From JAIYDQ01 sp034408855 (GTDB taxonomy: Bacteria; Planctomycetota; Planctomycetia; Pirellulales; Pirellulaceae): a stretch of 64,000 nt of DNA. Positions 57,311 through 64,000 of this stretch are shown here, piece after piece. Under the pieces are notes generated by a model. The model was not told the origin of the DNA, did not search any database, and saw only the letters and a program-made list of their open reading frames with translations. The DNA lies in the NCBI GenBank assembly GCA_034408855.1, contig JAWXCK010000217.1:10244-74243 (forward strand). Reading direction: 5' to 3'. Within the stretch, counting starts at the first letter, position 1; every line of letters starts with the position of its first letter. A program made the position numbers and the translations under genes.

Positions 57311-58576
57311 TTAACGCTTTGAAAGTGTCGTTCGTTCATAATCGCGAACGTCGTCTAACCAACTTATTCCAACCGGAACATCGTTCGTCAAACAGTACTG
57401 ATCCCACACCGCAGACCAAGGCAACGTTTTGGCTTCTTCCATCATCGCAAGCCTTCCAGTTAGGTCGCCGCTCTTTTCCGCCGCACGCAAAATCGGTGGT
57501 TCAAGCATCGCGATCAAGAGCGATTTGATTGTATTGCGTGTCCCGACAACCCATGCGGCGATGCGGTTGATGCTGGCGTCGAAAAAATCGAGACCGATAT
57601 GGGCACGCGATAAAAGGTTGTTGCGCACTAGCTCCATCGCAATTCCTTGAAGTGCGTCGTCCAAGATCACGACGTGATCGCTATCCCAGCGAACACCTCG
57701 ACTCACGTGGAGCAGAATCTCAGGAACGTACATTAAGGCCGAAGTTAGCTTATCAGCAATCGACTCGGTGGGGTGAAAATGACCAGCATCCAAGCATAAA
57801 AGTTTTTGGTGCTTGATGGCATATCCCATATAAAACTCATGGCTACCGACGACATAACTTTCACTGCCGATCCCAAACAGTTTGCATTCAACCGCGTCGA
57901 GATGCTGTTTAGGATTCAACTGCTTTGCAAAGATCTTATCGAGCGAATCCGAAAGTCGCTGCCTCGGGCTTTGGCGATCGACAGGTGAATCCTTGTAGCC
58001 GTCGGGAACCCAAACATTTGTTACCGTCGGCGAACCGAGTGCTTTCCCCATCGCGACTCCAATTTCTCGACAAGCAATACAATGCTCGATCCAAAAATTG
58101 CGAATACCGCGATCAGCATGACTCAAAGTAAATCCATCCGACGCCTTGGGATGAGAAAAGCATGTCGGGTTAAAGTCCAAGCCCAACTGCTGTTGCTTTG
58201 CCCAATCGATCCAATCCTTAAAGTGCTTGGGCTCGATCTCGTTGCGATCGATCTTCTTGCCAGCGAACTCGCCGTAGAAGGCATGAAGATTGAGACGATG
58301 CTTTCCAGGGATAAGCGACAAGGCAGTCTCGATATCCGATCGAAGTTCGTTAGCCGTTCGAGCCTTGCCTGGATAGTTACCTGTGACGGCAATTCCACCG
58401 CCGAGCGTTCCGCCAGTGTTTTCAAATCCGCCGACATCGTCGCCTTGCCAACAGTGCATTGAAATCGGAATCTTTGCTATTTTGGCTATTGCTGCTTCGG
58501 TATCGACGCCTAATTCGGCATATCGCGCCGTCGCAATCTTATATGCTTGGGTTACCAATTTCGAGTTTTGAGCCAT
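57311..58576 (-). CDS. rhaA: L-rhamnose isomerase
   Basis: A 421-residue TIM-barrel isomerase. Characteristic pieces are ISMHCWQGDDVGGFE, the repeated LSLIPGKHRLNLHAFYGEF, GLDFNPTCFSHPKASDGFTLSHAD, LLCLDAGHFHPTESIADKL and VRWDSDHVVILDD, which contain the metal-binding Glu, Asp and His residues. It converts L-rhamnose to L-rhamnulose in the cytoplasm. No rhamnulokinase or aldolase gene lies nearby. The transporter downstream probably shares its transcript. The 163-bp gap upstream (58577-58739) has nothing evident. Confidence 0.95.
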   Translation of the reverse strand: MAQNSKLVTQAYKIATARYAELGVDTEAAIAKIAKIPISMHCWQGDDVGGFENTGGTLGGGIAVTGNYPGKARTANELRSDIETALSLIPGKHRLNLHAFYGEFAGKKIDRNEIEPKHFKDWIDWAKQQQLGLDFNPTCFSHPKASDGFTLSHADRGIRNFWIEHCIACREIGVAMGKALGSPTVTNVWVPDGYKDSPVDRQSPRQRLSDSLDKIFAKQLNPKQHLDAVECKLFGIGSESYVVGSHEFYMGYAIKHQKLLCLDAGHFHPTESIADKLTSALMYVPEILLHVSRGVRWDSDHVVILDDALQGIAMELVRNNLLSRAHIGLDFFDASINRIAAWVVGTRNTIKSLLIAMLEPPILRAAEKSGDLTGRLAMMEEAKTLPWSAVWDQYCLTNDVPVGISWLDDVRDYERTTLSKR

Positions 58577-58739
58577 GAAAATTTGCCGTCGGGATTGAAA
58601 GGGATCGCTAATCGCAGCATGATTGTGCCTAAAGCTCTATAAGGATGCCTCAATTATTAGTGAGATTGTCTTCGAAGTCGGTTCTAACGACAGCAAGAAA
58701 TATCGTTTGCTACACCGCTCCTAAGCCGATGCGGCATTC

Positions 58740-60104
58740 TTATTTGCCCTGCATGATGCGTTGCATTTCTTGCAACGAAGTTAAACCAGTTGCCACCGAG
58801 ATAATCGCTTCATCTTGAAAGCCTACGTGACCGGCTTTTTTGGCAACTTGGCGAATCGTATCTGGGGTCTTGGCATATTTCAAAATGGCCTGCTTTATCT
58901 CAGGTGTTAATTCCAGAAGTTCAAAGATCGCGACTCGGCCAAAATAACCGCGGCCGTTGCATTTGGTGCAGATAGGAATCTCGATCGGATTCCCTTTGGC
59001 ATCGACGCGCTGCTCCGGAGGTGGCGGGATATAGGGTTGATAAAGTTGCGAGATTCGACCAGCCGGTATTCCGAGCTTTTGCAACAATTGCGGTGACGGC
59101 TGGAACGTTTGACGGCAACTTTCGCAAAGTCGACGGACAAGCTTTTGCGAAAGAACACCCGACATTGCTTCCAGTAATTCCTTGGCTTTCCCTCGATAGG
59201 TTGTCAAAACGACTAGCACCGCTTCGATCGGATCGTTGGCCACAATTCGCGTAACACCATGCTTCCCTTCGACTTTAAGTTGATGCAGAACTTGGTCGAC
59301 GACGGCTTCATTGTAAAGCGAAGGCATGACCATCACGTCAGGTTGTTTCAATAGGACCTTATACAATGCGGCTTCTGGCTTTTCGTCCTGGCTAGGATCA
59401 AAGAAATTCTGCGTGATATTGATCATCTCAGGTTCAGGCTCGCTTTTGGACTCAAGTGAAATCCAGTCTCGCATGAAGCGATCAGCAGAATCCAAACCAA
59501 CTCGCCAACTTGTCGGCAAACCATGTCCGGCAGCTGCGGTAAAAAGGACCAAGCCATGTCCGTTCAGCAATGCCTTGAACTTCTCTTGCATCTTGTCGCG
59601 CATGCCCAGATCGCTAAGCGTCTTCAAGATTGGTTTCTTCGGATCGACGCTCACTAGCACGCGTTCGCCGTTGGCCGTTCCTTGACACAGCACCGTAACA
59701 ATCCAATCACCCTTCAAGAAAGTCGCTGCACATTTTCCCTCCTGCTTGGCACGACGTTCGTTCGGGTTAAGTCCCCAGATTTTTTTGATCACAACGAGGG
59801 CAGCGTCGCCACTCGGACGATCCATCGGCGCCATAGCTTCCCAGATGCCGTCGATCCGTGAACGCACCGCGACACCTTGCGCCGAATAGTCCATCAAGAT
59901 GCGATCAGCCCGTGAATTCATCGCGAGCGCAAGCAAGTTTAGTGCGATCGGATAGCCAGGCAATTGACGAGCCGCTACCAGAACGCCCTGGGCTTCATTG
60001 CGATCAAAAGCAGTTGGCTTCAATTCTAATGGCGGTAGTTGCTCTTCCGCATTCGACTTCTTTTTATTCTTGGCCTTACCACCACCAAACAAACCCATAT
60101 CCAA
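58740..60104 (-). CDS. GspE/PilB-like protein with degenerate nucleotide-binding motifs (pseudo-ATPase)
   Basis: A 454-residue protein with the GspE/PilB domain plan. The N2-like domain has ALAMNSRADRILMDYSAQGVAVRSRIDGIW (59-88), then NPNERRAKQEGK. Where Walker A should be, residues 188-199 read FTAAAGHGLPTS, without the GxxxxGK[TS] pattern. The Walker B region is QPDVMVMPSLYNEAVVD (254-270), lacking the usual GEIRD. The zinc module is intact: CESC (327-330) and CTKC (379-382) with GRGYFGRVAIFELLELT. It therefore probably does not hydrolyse ATP and may regulate or scaffold a pilus or secretion machine. pilT lies just upstream, 186 bp away. Confidence 0.88.
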   Translation of the reverse strand: MDMGLFGGGKAKNKKKSNAEEQLPPLELKPTAFDRNEAQGVLVAARQLPGYPIALNLLALAMNSRADRILMDYSAQGVAVRSRIDGIWEAMAPMDRPSGDAALVVIKKIWGLNPNERRAKQEGKCAATFLKGDWIVTVLCQGTANGERVLVSVDPKKPILKTLSDLGMRDKMQEKFKALLNGHGLVLFTAAAGHGLPTSWRVGLDSADRFMRDWISLESKSEPEPEMINITQNFFDPSQDEKPEAALYKVLLKQPDVMVMPSLYNEAVVDQVLHQLKVEGKHGVTRIVANDPIEAVLVVLTTYRGKAKELLEAMSGVLSQKLVRRLCESCRQTFQPSPQLLQKLGIPAGRISQLYQPYIPPPPEQRVDAKGNPIEIPICTKCNGRGYFGRVAIFELLELTPEIKQAILKYAKTPDTIRQVAKKAGHVGFQDEAIISVATGLTSLQEMQRIMQGK

Positions 60105-60178
60105 TCTCTTTCTATTTCGACGTTTAAAATTTTCATTTCCTAACCCCTACCCTGGGCAGATGAAAATGCTTTATCTCG

Positions 60179-60198
60179 TGAGCCGTAGGCGCTAGCCT
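60179..60198 (+). repeat. Dispersed motif of the GGCGCTAGCC family
   Basis: It reads GTGAGCCGTAGGCGCTAGCC, the same core as 62456-62475 and related to 33252-33277 and 55314-55339. It lies in the pilT/pseudo-ATPase gap (60105-60290). Confidence 0.7.
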
Positions 60199-60245
60199 CG
60201 GGCGTCAGTCTGCCGTTCAAGTGACTGACGGAAATCGCACCCAAC

Positions 60246-60292
60246 CTATTCCCTATTCCCTATTCCCTATTCCCTATTCCCTATTCCCTATT
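60246..60292. repeat. Tandem heptamer repeat (TTCCCTA, about 6.5 units) abutting the pilT stop
   Basis: CTATTCC repeats with period 7 immediately downstream of the pilT stop codon (60291-60293, minus strand). It is a pure microsatellite likely to vary in copy number. It resembles the short GGGGAAT tract at 1572-1591. It lies outside the coding frame. Confidence 0.9.
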
Positions 60293-61514
60293 AAATAATC
60301 CCCGGTTGCGAAACATTAATCCCCTTCAGCATCATCTTCAGCAAGTCCGGATTCGGTGCGACTTCAAATGCCGTTGGTCGATCGATCAAGCCATCGTCGA
60401 TCAACTGCTTGAGACTCATTGTGAAATCCTGCATCCCTTCGGCAGCACCAATTCGGATCGCATCGGACAACTTTTCGTCCTTTTCCTCGAGAAGCAGCTT
60501 TCGGATCATCGGGCTGAGCGTCATGATTTCGCAAGCTGGAACGCGCGAAACGCCAGGCTTAATCGATTTGAGTAGTTTCTGAGCCACGATGCCTTTCATA
60601 TTGAAGGCGATGGCGTTGCGAATCGCGCCGTGCATTGCTTGTGGAAAGAGATCCAAAATACGTCCGATCGTCGACGGAGCAGTCGATGCATGGATCGTTC
60701 CAAATACCAAGTGACCCGTTTCTGCAGCGTGGATTGCCGTCATAAAGGTCTCCATATCACGCATTTCACCGACGAGAATAATATCGGGATCTTCGCGAAC
60801 CGCATGTTTCATAGCCACGCTAAAGTCGACCACATCGACATAGACTTCGCGTTGGTTAATGAGGCATTTGTCCTCGGTATAGACGAACTCAATCGGGTCT
60901 TCGAGCGTCAAAATATGTTTGCGATAATTGCGATTGATCCAGTTGAGCATCGACGCGATCGTCGTACTTTTTCCCGAACCCGTAACTCCCGCCAAGAGCA
61001 CCATCCCTTGATCCCACTTACAAAGCTCTTCCATGACCGGGGGAAGGTAGAGTCCCTCGAAGTTCGGAATAAAATTGTTGATCCGGCGGGCTACCAAACC
61101 GGGGCGACCAAGTTGCTTCAGCATATTCACGCGGAATCGCCAGCGCTCGCCATCAACGTTGATCGTGTACGAAAAGTCAGCCCCACCTTCTTCTTCAAAA
61201 ATACGTCGGTTTCGATCATCCAGCATCGGGATCAGCAGACGAACCATCTCTTCCAATTCGATGGGACCTCGATTAAGCGGCCTCAAATCGCCTTTGACAC
61301 GAACGATCGGCGGGCTTCCGACTTTCAAATGCAAATCGCTCGCTTCGATCTTGACCGAAGCCCGGAAGAGCTTGTCGACTTCCAGCTCCTCCTTGGTTTG
61401 CAACAGCCGTGCGGCGATTTCGTCGGTGGTTGGAACCGCTCCAGACGTAACCGGGCGGGCTTTTTCCGAATGCATTATGGAGGGATTCCTGCGAGACAAA
61501 AGAAAAGCGGTCAT
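60291..61514 (-). CDS. pilT: Type IV pilus twitching ATPase PilT
   Basis: A 407-residue retraction ATPase. The N-terminal domain has KIEASDLHLKVGSPPIVRVKGDL (56-78). Walker A is GVTGSGKS (176-183), the Asp box is TLEDPIEFVY and Walker B is DIILVGEMRDMET (244-256). The His box is GTIHAST (272-278), and the GAIRNAI motif replaces the PilT AIRNLV box. The C-terminus ends IDRPTAFEVAPNPDLLKMM. ATG 61514 has GGAG upstream; ATG 61475 is a second candidate. It would depolymerise type IV pili. It lies upstream of the pseudo-ATPase on the same strand. Confidence 0.95.
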   Translation of the reverse strand: MTAFLLSRRNPSIMHSEKARPVTSGAVPTTDEIAARLLQTKEELEVDKLFRASVKIEASDLHLKVGSPPIVRVKGDLRPLNRGPIELEEMVRLLIPMLDDRNRRIFEEEGGADFSYTINVDGERWRFRVNMLKQLGRPGLVARRINNFIPNFEGLYLPPVMEELCKWDQGMVLLAGVTGSGKSTTIASMLNWINRNYRKHILTLEDPIEFVYTEDKCLINQREVYVDVVDFSVAMKHAVREDPDIILVGEMRDMETFMTAIHAAETGHLVFGTIHASTAPSTIGRILDLFPQAMHGAIRNAIAFNMKGIVAQKLLKSIKPGVSRVPACEIMTLSPMIRKLLLEEKDEKLSDAIRIGAAEGMQDFTMSLKQLIDDGLIDRPTAFEVAPNPDLLKMMLKGINVSQPGII

Positions 61515-61574
61515 CGTTGGAACGCTCCACCAACGAATCGTACCTAGAACTATGACGCGAAGCAGTGAAAAAGT

Positions 61575-62342
61575 CTACCGCCGAACCGGAATTCCGCGAC
61601 TTGCCATGATGTCCTTCGTTTGTTGGATCGTAAATTGGCCAAAATGGAAGATACTCGCCGCGAGCGCCGCTTCGGCATGACCCAAAAGGATAGCATCCGC
61701 CAAATGCTCTGGGTTTCCAGCCCCGCCGCTGGCGACAACGGGAATGCCAACCGCATCGGCAACGGCGCGAGTAATCTCCAAGTCATAGCCGTCCTTGGTT
61801 CCATCGCGATCCATACAGGTTAAAACGATTTCGCCCGCCCCGCGTTGTTCGATTTCTTTTGCCCAAGCCACCGCTTCCAGCCCCGTTGGCGTCCGCCCGC
61901 CATGGATATGAACTTCCCAGACTTCGCGACCGTCTCGCTGGATTCGTTTTGGATCAATGTTGACAACGATACATTGGGAACCAAATCGATCCGCCGCTCG
62001 AGTCACCAGATCTGGATCGGTGCAGGCAGACGAGTTAATCGAGACTTTGTCGCAGCCAGCTTGGAGAAGACTCCGGATATCGTCGATCGATCGGACGCCA
62101 CCGCCGACAGTAAGCGGCATAAAAACCTGCTCAGCCGTCCGTCGAACGACATCCAAGATAATACCGCGATCTTCGTGACTCGCCGTAATATCAAGAAAAA
62201 CCAACTCATCCGCCCCTTCGGTTTCATATCGAGCTGCCACCGCAACCGGATCGCCCGCATCGCGAAGGTTCACGAAATTAGTCCCCTTCACCACGCGTCC
62301 CGCATGAACATCCAAACACGGAATCACCCGTTTCGCAAGCAT
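61575..62342 (-). CDS. hisF: Imidazole glycerol phosphate synthase subunit HisF
   Basis: A 255-residue TIM barrel from ATG 62342 (MLAKRVIPCLDVHAGRVVKG); the frame to 62414 adds a non-conserved leader. Key motifs are FLDITASHEDRG, PLTVGGGVRSIDDIRSLLQAGCDKVSINSSA, EVHIHGGRTPTGLEAVAWAKE, GEIVLTCMDRDGTKDGYD and PVVASGGAG. It joins ammonia from HisH with PRFAR to give IGP and AICAR in histidine synthesis. hisH is not next to it. The pilT gene follows on the same strand after 60 bp. Confidence 0.97.
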   Translation of the reverse strand: MLAKRVIPCLDVHAGRVVKGTNFVNLRDAGDPVAVAARYETEGADELVFLDITASHEDRGIILDVVRRTAEQVFMPLTVGGGVRSIDDIRSLLQAGCDKVSINSSACTDPDLVTRAADRFGSQCIVVNIDPKRIQRDGREVWEVHIHGGRTPTGLEAVAWAKEIEQRGAGEIVLTCMDRDGTKDGYDLEITRAVADAVGIPVVASGGAGNPEHLADAILLGHAEAALAASIFHFGQFTIQQTKDIMASRGIPVRR

Positions 62343-62420
62343 ATTTCGATCGATCCTAAATAAGTAACACCCACCATCCTGAACCACCCTCGCAAGCCGC
62401 AAGCTCTTCCACAATATCAG

Positions 62421-62487
62421 CCGCTGGCATTAACCACGGTTTCTTAGTTGGCTTCGTGAGCCGTTGGCGCTAGCCACGGTTTCTTAG
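62421..62487 (+). repeat. Two degenerate tandem copies of a GGCGCTAGCC-type motif
   Basis: 62421-62447 and 62461-62487 are imperfect copies sharing the ending CACGGTTTCTTAG, and the second contains GGCGCTAGCC. The pair lies upstream of hisF in the gap 62343-62841. The motif core recurs at 60179-60198. Confidence 0.7.
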
Positions 62488-62511
62488 CATCGCGAACCGA
62501 GGCCCAAAAGG

Positions 62512-62817
62512 TCAACTTAACCTCGCATAAAGCTTCCGGGTTCGACAATCTCTGTCGGCATCAACTTTCACCAGCGCTTTCCGCAACGCATTCCCGCAAA
62601 AACCACAACAAAAGAGCACTTTACGAACCAGACAAAAGCTAGTTTCAACCGCTACAATCGGCAATAGGCCCAGCTTCTCGATGCGAATCCGCTTTTTGCA
62701 GAGATAAACGTACTTGCGGAAAGTCCTCTGAGCTACTAAATTCCAATCTTCGCGGCGGCAAGCATAGCAAGTTCGTCGATAGAAAGCGGCTGAATTAAAA
62801 TCTGACTCGAAAATCAA
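62512..62817 (-). CDS. Hypothetical Cys-rich small protein (uncertain)
   Basis: A 101-residue frame with CYAC, YLC, a second CCGFC cluster and many basic residues (RIRIEKLGLLPIVAVETSFC). The Cys pairs could form a zinc ribbon, and codon use is not obviously non-coding. It sits alone between hisF and the tRNA on the minus strand, with no recognised family. It may be spurious, so confidence is low. Confidence 0.35.
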   Translation of the reverse strand: MIFESDFNSAAFYRRTCYACRREDWNLVAQRTFRKYVYLCKKRIRIEKLGLLPIVAVETSFCLVRKVLFCCGFCGNALRKALVKVDADRDCRTRKLYARLS

Positions 62818-62841
62818 ACCAGATAACTTCGGCCATCAAAT

Positions 62842-62914
62842 TCCCCTGTAGCTCAGTTGGCAGAGCAACGGACTGTTAATCCGTGTGTCCCAGGTTCGAG
62901 CCCTGGCGGGGGAG
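62842..62914 (+). tRNA. tRNA-Asn (GTT)
   Basis: The sequence folds as a 73-nt tRNA. The acceptor arm TCCCCTG pairs with CGGGGGA (62907-62913), with discriminator G at 62914. The D arm is GCTCAGTTGGCAGAGC. The anticodon stem ACGGA/TCCGT encloses loop CTGTTAA with anticodon GTT at 62875-62877, decoding Asn. The T arm is CCAGGTTCGAGCCCTGG. CCA is not encoded. Confidence 0.97.
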
Positions 62915-62950
62915 CCTTAGTTTTTTCATCGGAAAAAACACCGAAAAGTT

Positions 62951-62987
62951 AACGCCGGACGCCGAGAGATCGACGCCCGGCGTTTTT
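62951..62987 (+). terminator. Rho-independent terminator after tRNA-Asn
   Basis: AACGCCGG at 62951-62958 pairs with CCGGCGTT at 62977-62984 around an 18-base loop, followed by a T-run to 62987. It lies about 36 bp after the tRNA, as expected for its terminator. Confidence 0.75.
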
Positions 62988-63177
62988 CGTTTATTCCCAA
63001 GGTTTTACGGCTTTTCCGCCCCGCAATCGCTGGCGGAAAATATCTCGGTTAGGAAAGCGAGATAGCGGGCCGCGACAGAAACGCGGGCCGTCCTCTCCGG
63101 CACCCCAGATCTCTACTGAGAACTCTCAAGATCTCCGTTTCCAAAGAGGGGTTTGATAAACACAGCGTCTGCGAATC

Positions 63178-63591
63178 CTAACGGCGAGAAACCTTCTCCA
63201 ATTTTGGCCCCCCGAGGCGTCCGATCCCCAATTCTGCCACGGCTCCGATCGTGATGCCGACGGAATAACAGACCAGATCCGTCCACAGAAACCCGAACCC
63301 CAGTACCAATCCGCCAAGTGTTGTCTGGCGAATCGAGTCGATCCAAGGGGCGTGGTAGAGCTGGCTGATCTCTACCAAGAAAGCGAGAGCCAGCGAGATT
63401 GCCGCCCGCAAGAAGATCGGCCGACCGGCCAATAGCATGCTTACCAACAGAAACAACATCAACGCCCACAGCGTGTCGCCGGCATACTCAGCCAAGAACG
63501 CAGGCATCGGCCCTCGGTACCTGCGTGAAGCTAGGCCCGCAAGGGCGACAACGGTGGCGGCGAAGATGGTGACAAATTGAGTGCGAATCAA
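63178..63591 (-). CDS. DUF2809 family membrane protein
   Basis: A 137-residue protein with four or five hydrophobic segments. DUF2809 features are visible: GLASRRYRGPMPAFLAEYAGDTLWALMLFLL (about 19-50), LAFLVEISQLYHAPWIDSIRQTTLGGLVLGFGFLWTDLVCYSVGI. Members are small integral membrane proteins of unknown function. It is convergent with the tRNA and looks somewhat more GC-rich than its surroundings by eye, which might indicate a separate origin; I did not compute this. A divergent gap to 63836 holds the next gene's leader. Confidence 0.87.
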   Translation of the reverse strand: MIRTQFVTIFAATVVALAGLASRRYRGPMPAFLAEYAGDTLWALMLFLLVSMLLAGRPIFLRAAISLALAFLVEISQLYHAPWIDSIRQTTLGGLVLGFGFLWTDLVCYSVGITIGAVAELGIGRLGGPKLEKVSRR

Positions 63592-63836
63592 TCAATAAGT
63601 GCTTTCAATTTAGGTTGTGCTGGGGGACATTCCTTTGAACGCTTTTCATTCAGTTCCATGTAATGTAGCCGCGGCGTCGGAACATTAGGTGTTCATCTGG
63701 TCCCGATTGGCGAGAAGTTTGTTTCGAGATAGTTCTTACAAAAAGTAAAATCTGTGTGATGCTAGGCCTTAGTTGTCCAGTTCTTGGGTATGCGATTTAA
63801 CGAAGGCTGTGGGAGTTTGGACTTTTGGTCAACAAT

Positions 63837-64000
63837 ATGAGTCTCGAAGGTAAACGAATTGTTATCGCTGGTGGCAGTGGTTTTCTCGGAACGTCGATGG
63901 CGTCTGAGTTTTCTCGTTCCGGCGCGAAAGTGACAGTTCTTGCGCGCTCGAAGCAGACGTCGACGGGTGATTGGGCGCACCAGATTTGGGACGGTCGATC
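63837..64000 (+). CDS. NAD-dependent epimerase/SDR-like protein (partial, 5' end)
   Basis: The frame runs from ATG 63837 to the window edge, about 54 residues, beginning MSLEGKRIVIAGGSGFLGTS. GGSGFLG is the Rossmann dinucleotide loop of the epimerase/SDR superfamily, followed by MASEFSRSGAKVTVLAR. The strand-loop pattern recalls TIGR01777 (YfcH-like) epimerases. The remainder lies outside the window, so substrate and exact family cannot be stated. Confidence 0.85.
   Translation, partial: MSLEGKRIVIAGGSGFLGTSMASEFSRSGAKVTVLARSKQTSTGDWAHQIWDGR

Noticed and set aside
60246..60292. CRISPR-like array
   Set aside because: It is a 7-bp direct tandem repeat with no spacers; no cas gene is nearby.
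60630..61547. 305-residue plus-strand frame
   Set aside because: It lies wholly antisense to pilT, whose catalytic motifs are intact; the composition is Arg/His-rich and matches no family.

Overview
The window looks like part of a planctomycete chromosome, most likely Pirellulales/Pirellulaceae and roughly half GC. Supporting gene families are a formylglycine-type sulfatase, a PVC-type protein with a C-terminal cytochrome c motif, a DUF1559 prepilin-like protein, a 3-keto-disaccharide hydrolase (DUF1080) remnant, PQQ-type beta-propeller proteins, and an ECF sigma factor next to a membrane Ser/Thr kinase. No phage, complete insertion sequence or CRISPR array is visible.

Layout. 0-4.4 kb: a truncated PQQ-propeller gene, an arylsulfatase and an enolase-superfamily dehydratase/epimerase. 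4.9-11.2 kb: a co-directional flagellar export block (FliG-like, fliH, fliI, fliJ, MotE-like, fliK) with overlapping start and stop codons. 11.2-12.1 kb: MazG-like pyrophosphohydrolase and queD. 12.2-18.4 kb, minus strand: sucA, an acidic lipoprotein and a sialate O-acetylesterase. 18.6-24.3 kb, plus strand: exported msrB, then two HlyD-type adaptors and an M50 metalloprotease fused to PqqD-like and HlyD-like parts. 24.4-31.2 kb: carB and the PVC heme protein, divergent, separated by four palindromes. 31.2-39 kb: a type II secretion-like pseudopilus locus in two divergent arms only 33 bp apart, with a tandem GspF fusion and a second GspF. 39-42.6 kb: miaB-hflK-hflC. 42.8-48.5 kb: MoxR ATPase, a DUF1080 gene with an internal deletion, a glycine-zipper protein, a conserved exported protein, rpmA, obgE and coaX. 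48.6-55.3 kb, minus strand: PQQ-propeller membrane protein, ECF sigma, Ser/Thr kinase and a UvrD/PcrA helicase. 55.7-58.6 kb: rhaA, an NCS1-type permease and a small membrane protein. 58.7-62.3 kb: hisF, pilT and a GspE/PilB-like protein whose nucleotide-binding motifs are lost. 62.8-64 kb: tRNA-Asn, a DUF2809 membrane protein and the start of an NAD-dependent epimerase.

Most genes are housekeeping or typical planctomycete envelope genes. The less ordinary parts are the pseudopilus locus, the HlyD/HlyD/M50 trio, the pseudo-ATPase beside pilT, and dispersed palindromic repeats. One repeat lies inside, and in frame with, a pseudopilin gene. Start codons were moved from the longest frame where overlaps, signal peptides or family length favoured an internal start. 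All functions are inferred from motifs read by eye; no database search was run.
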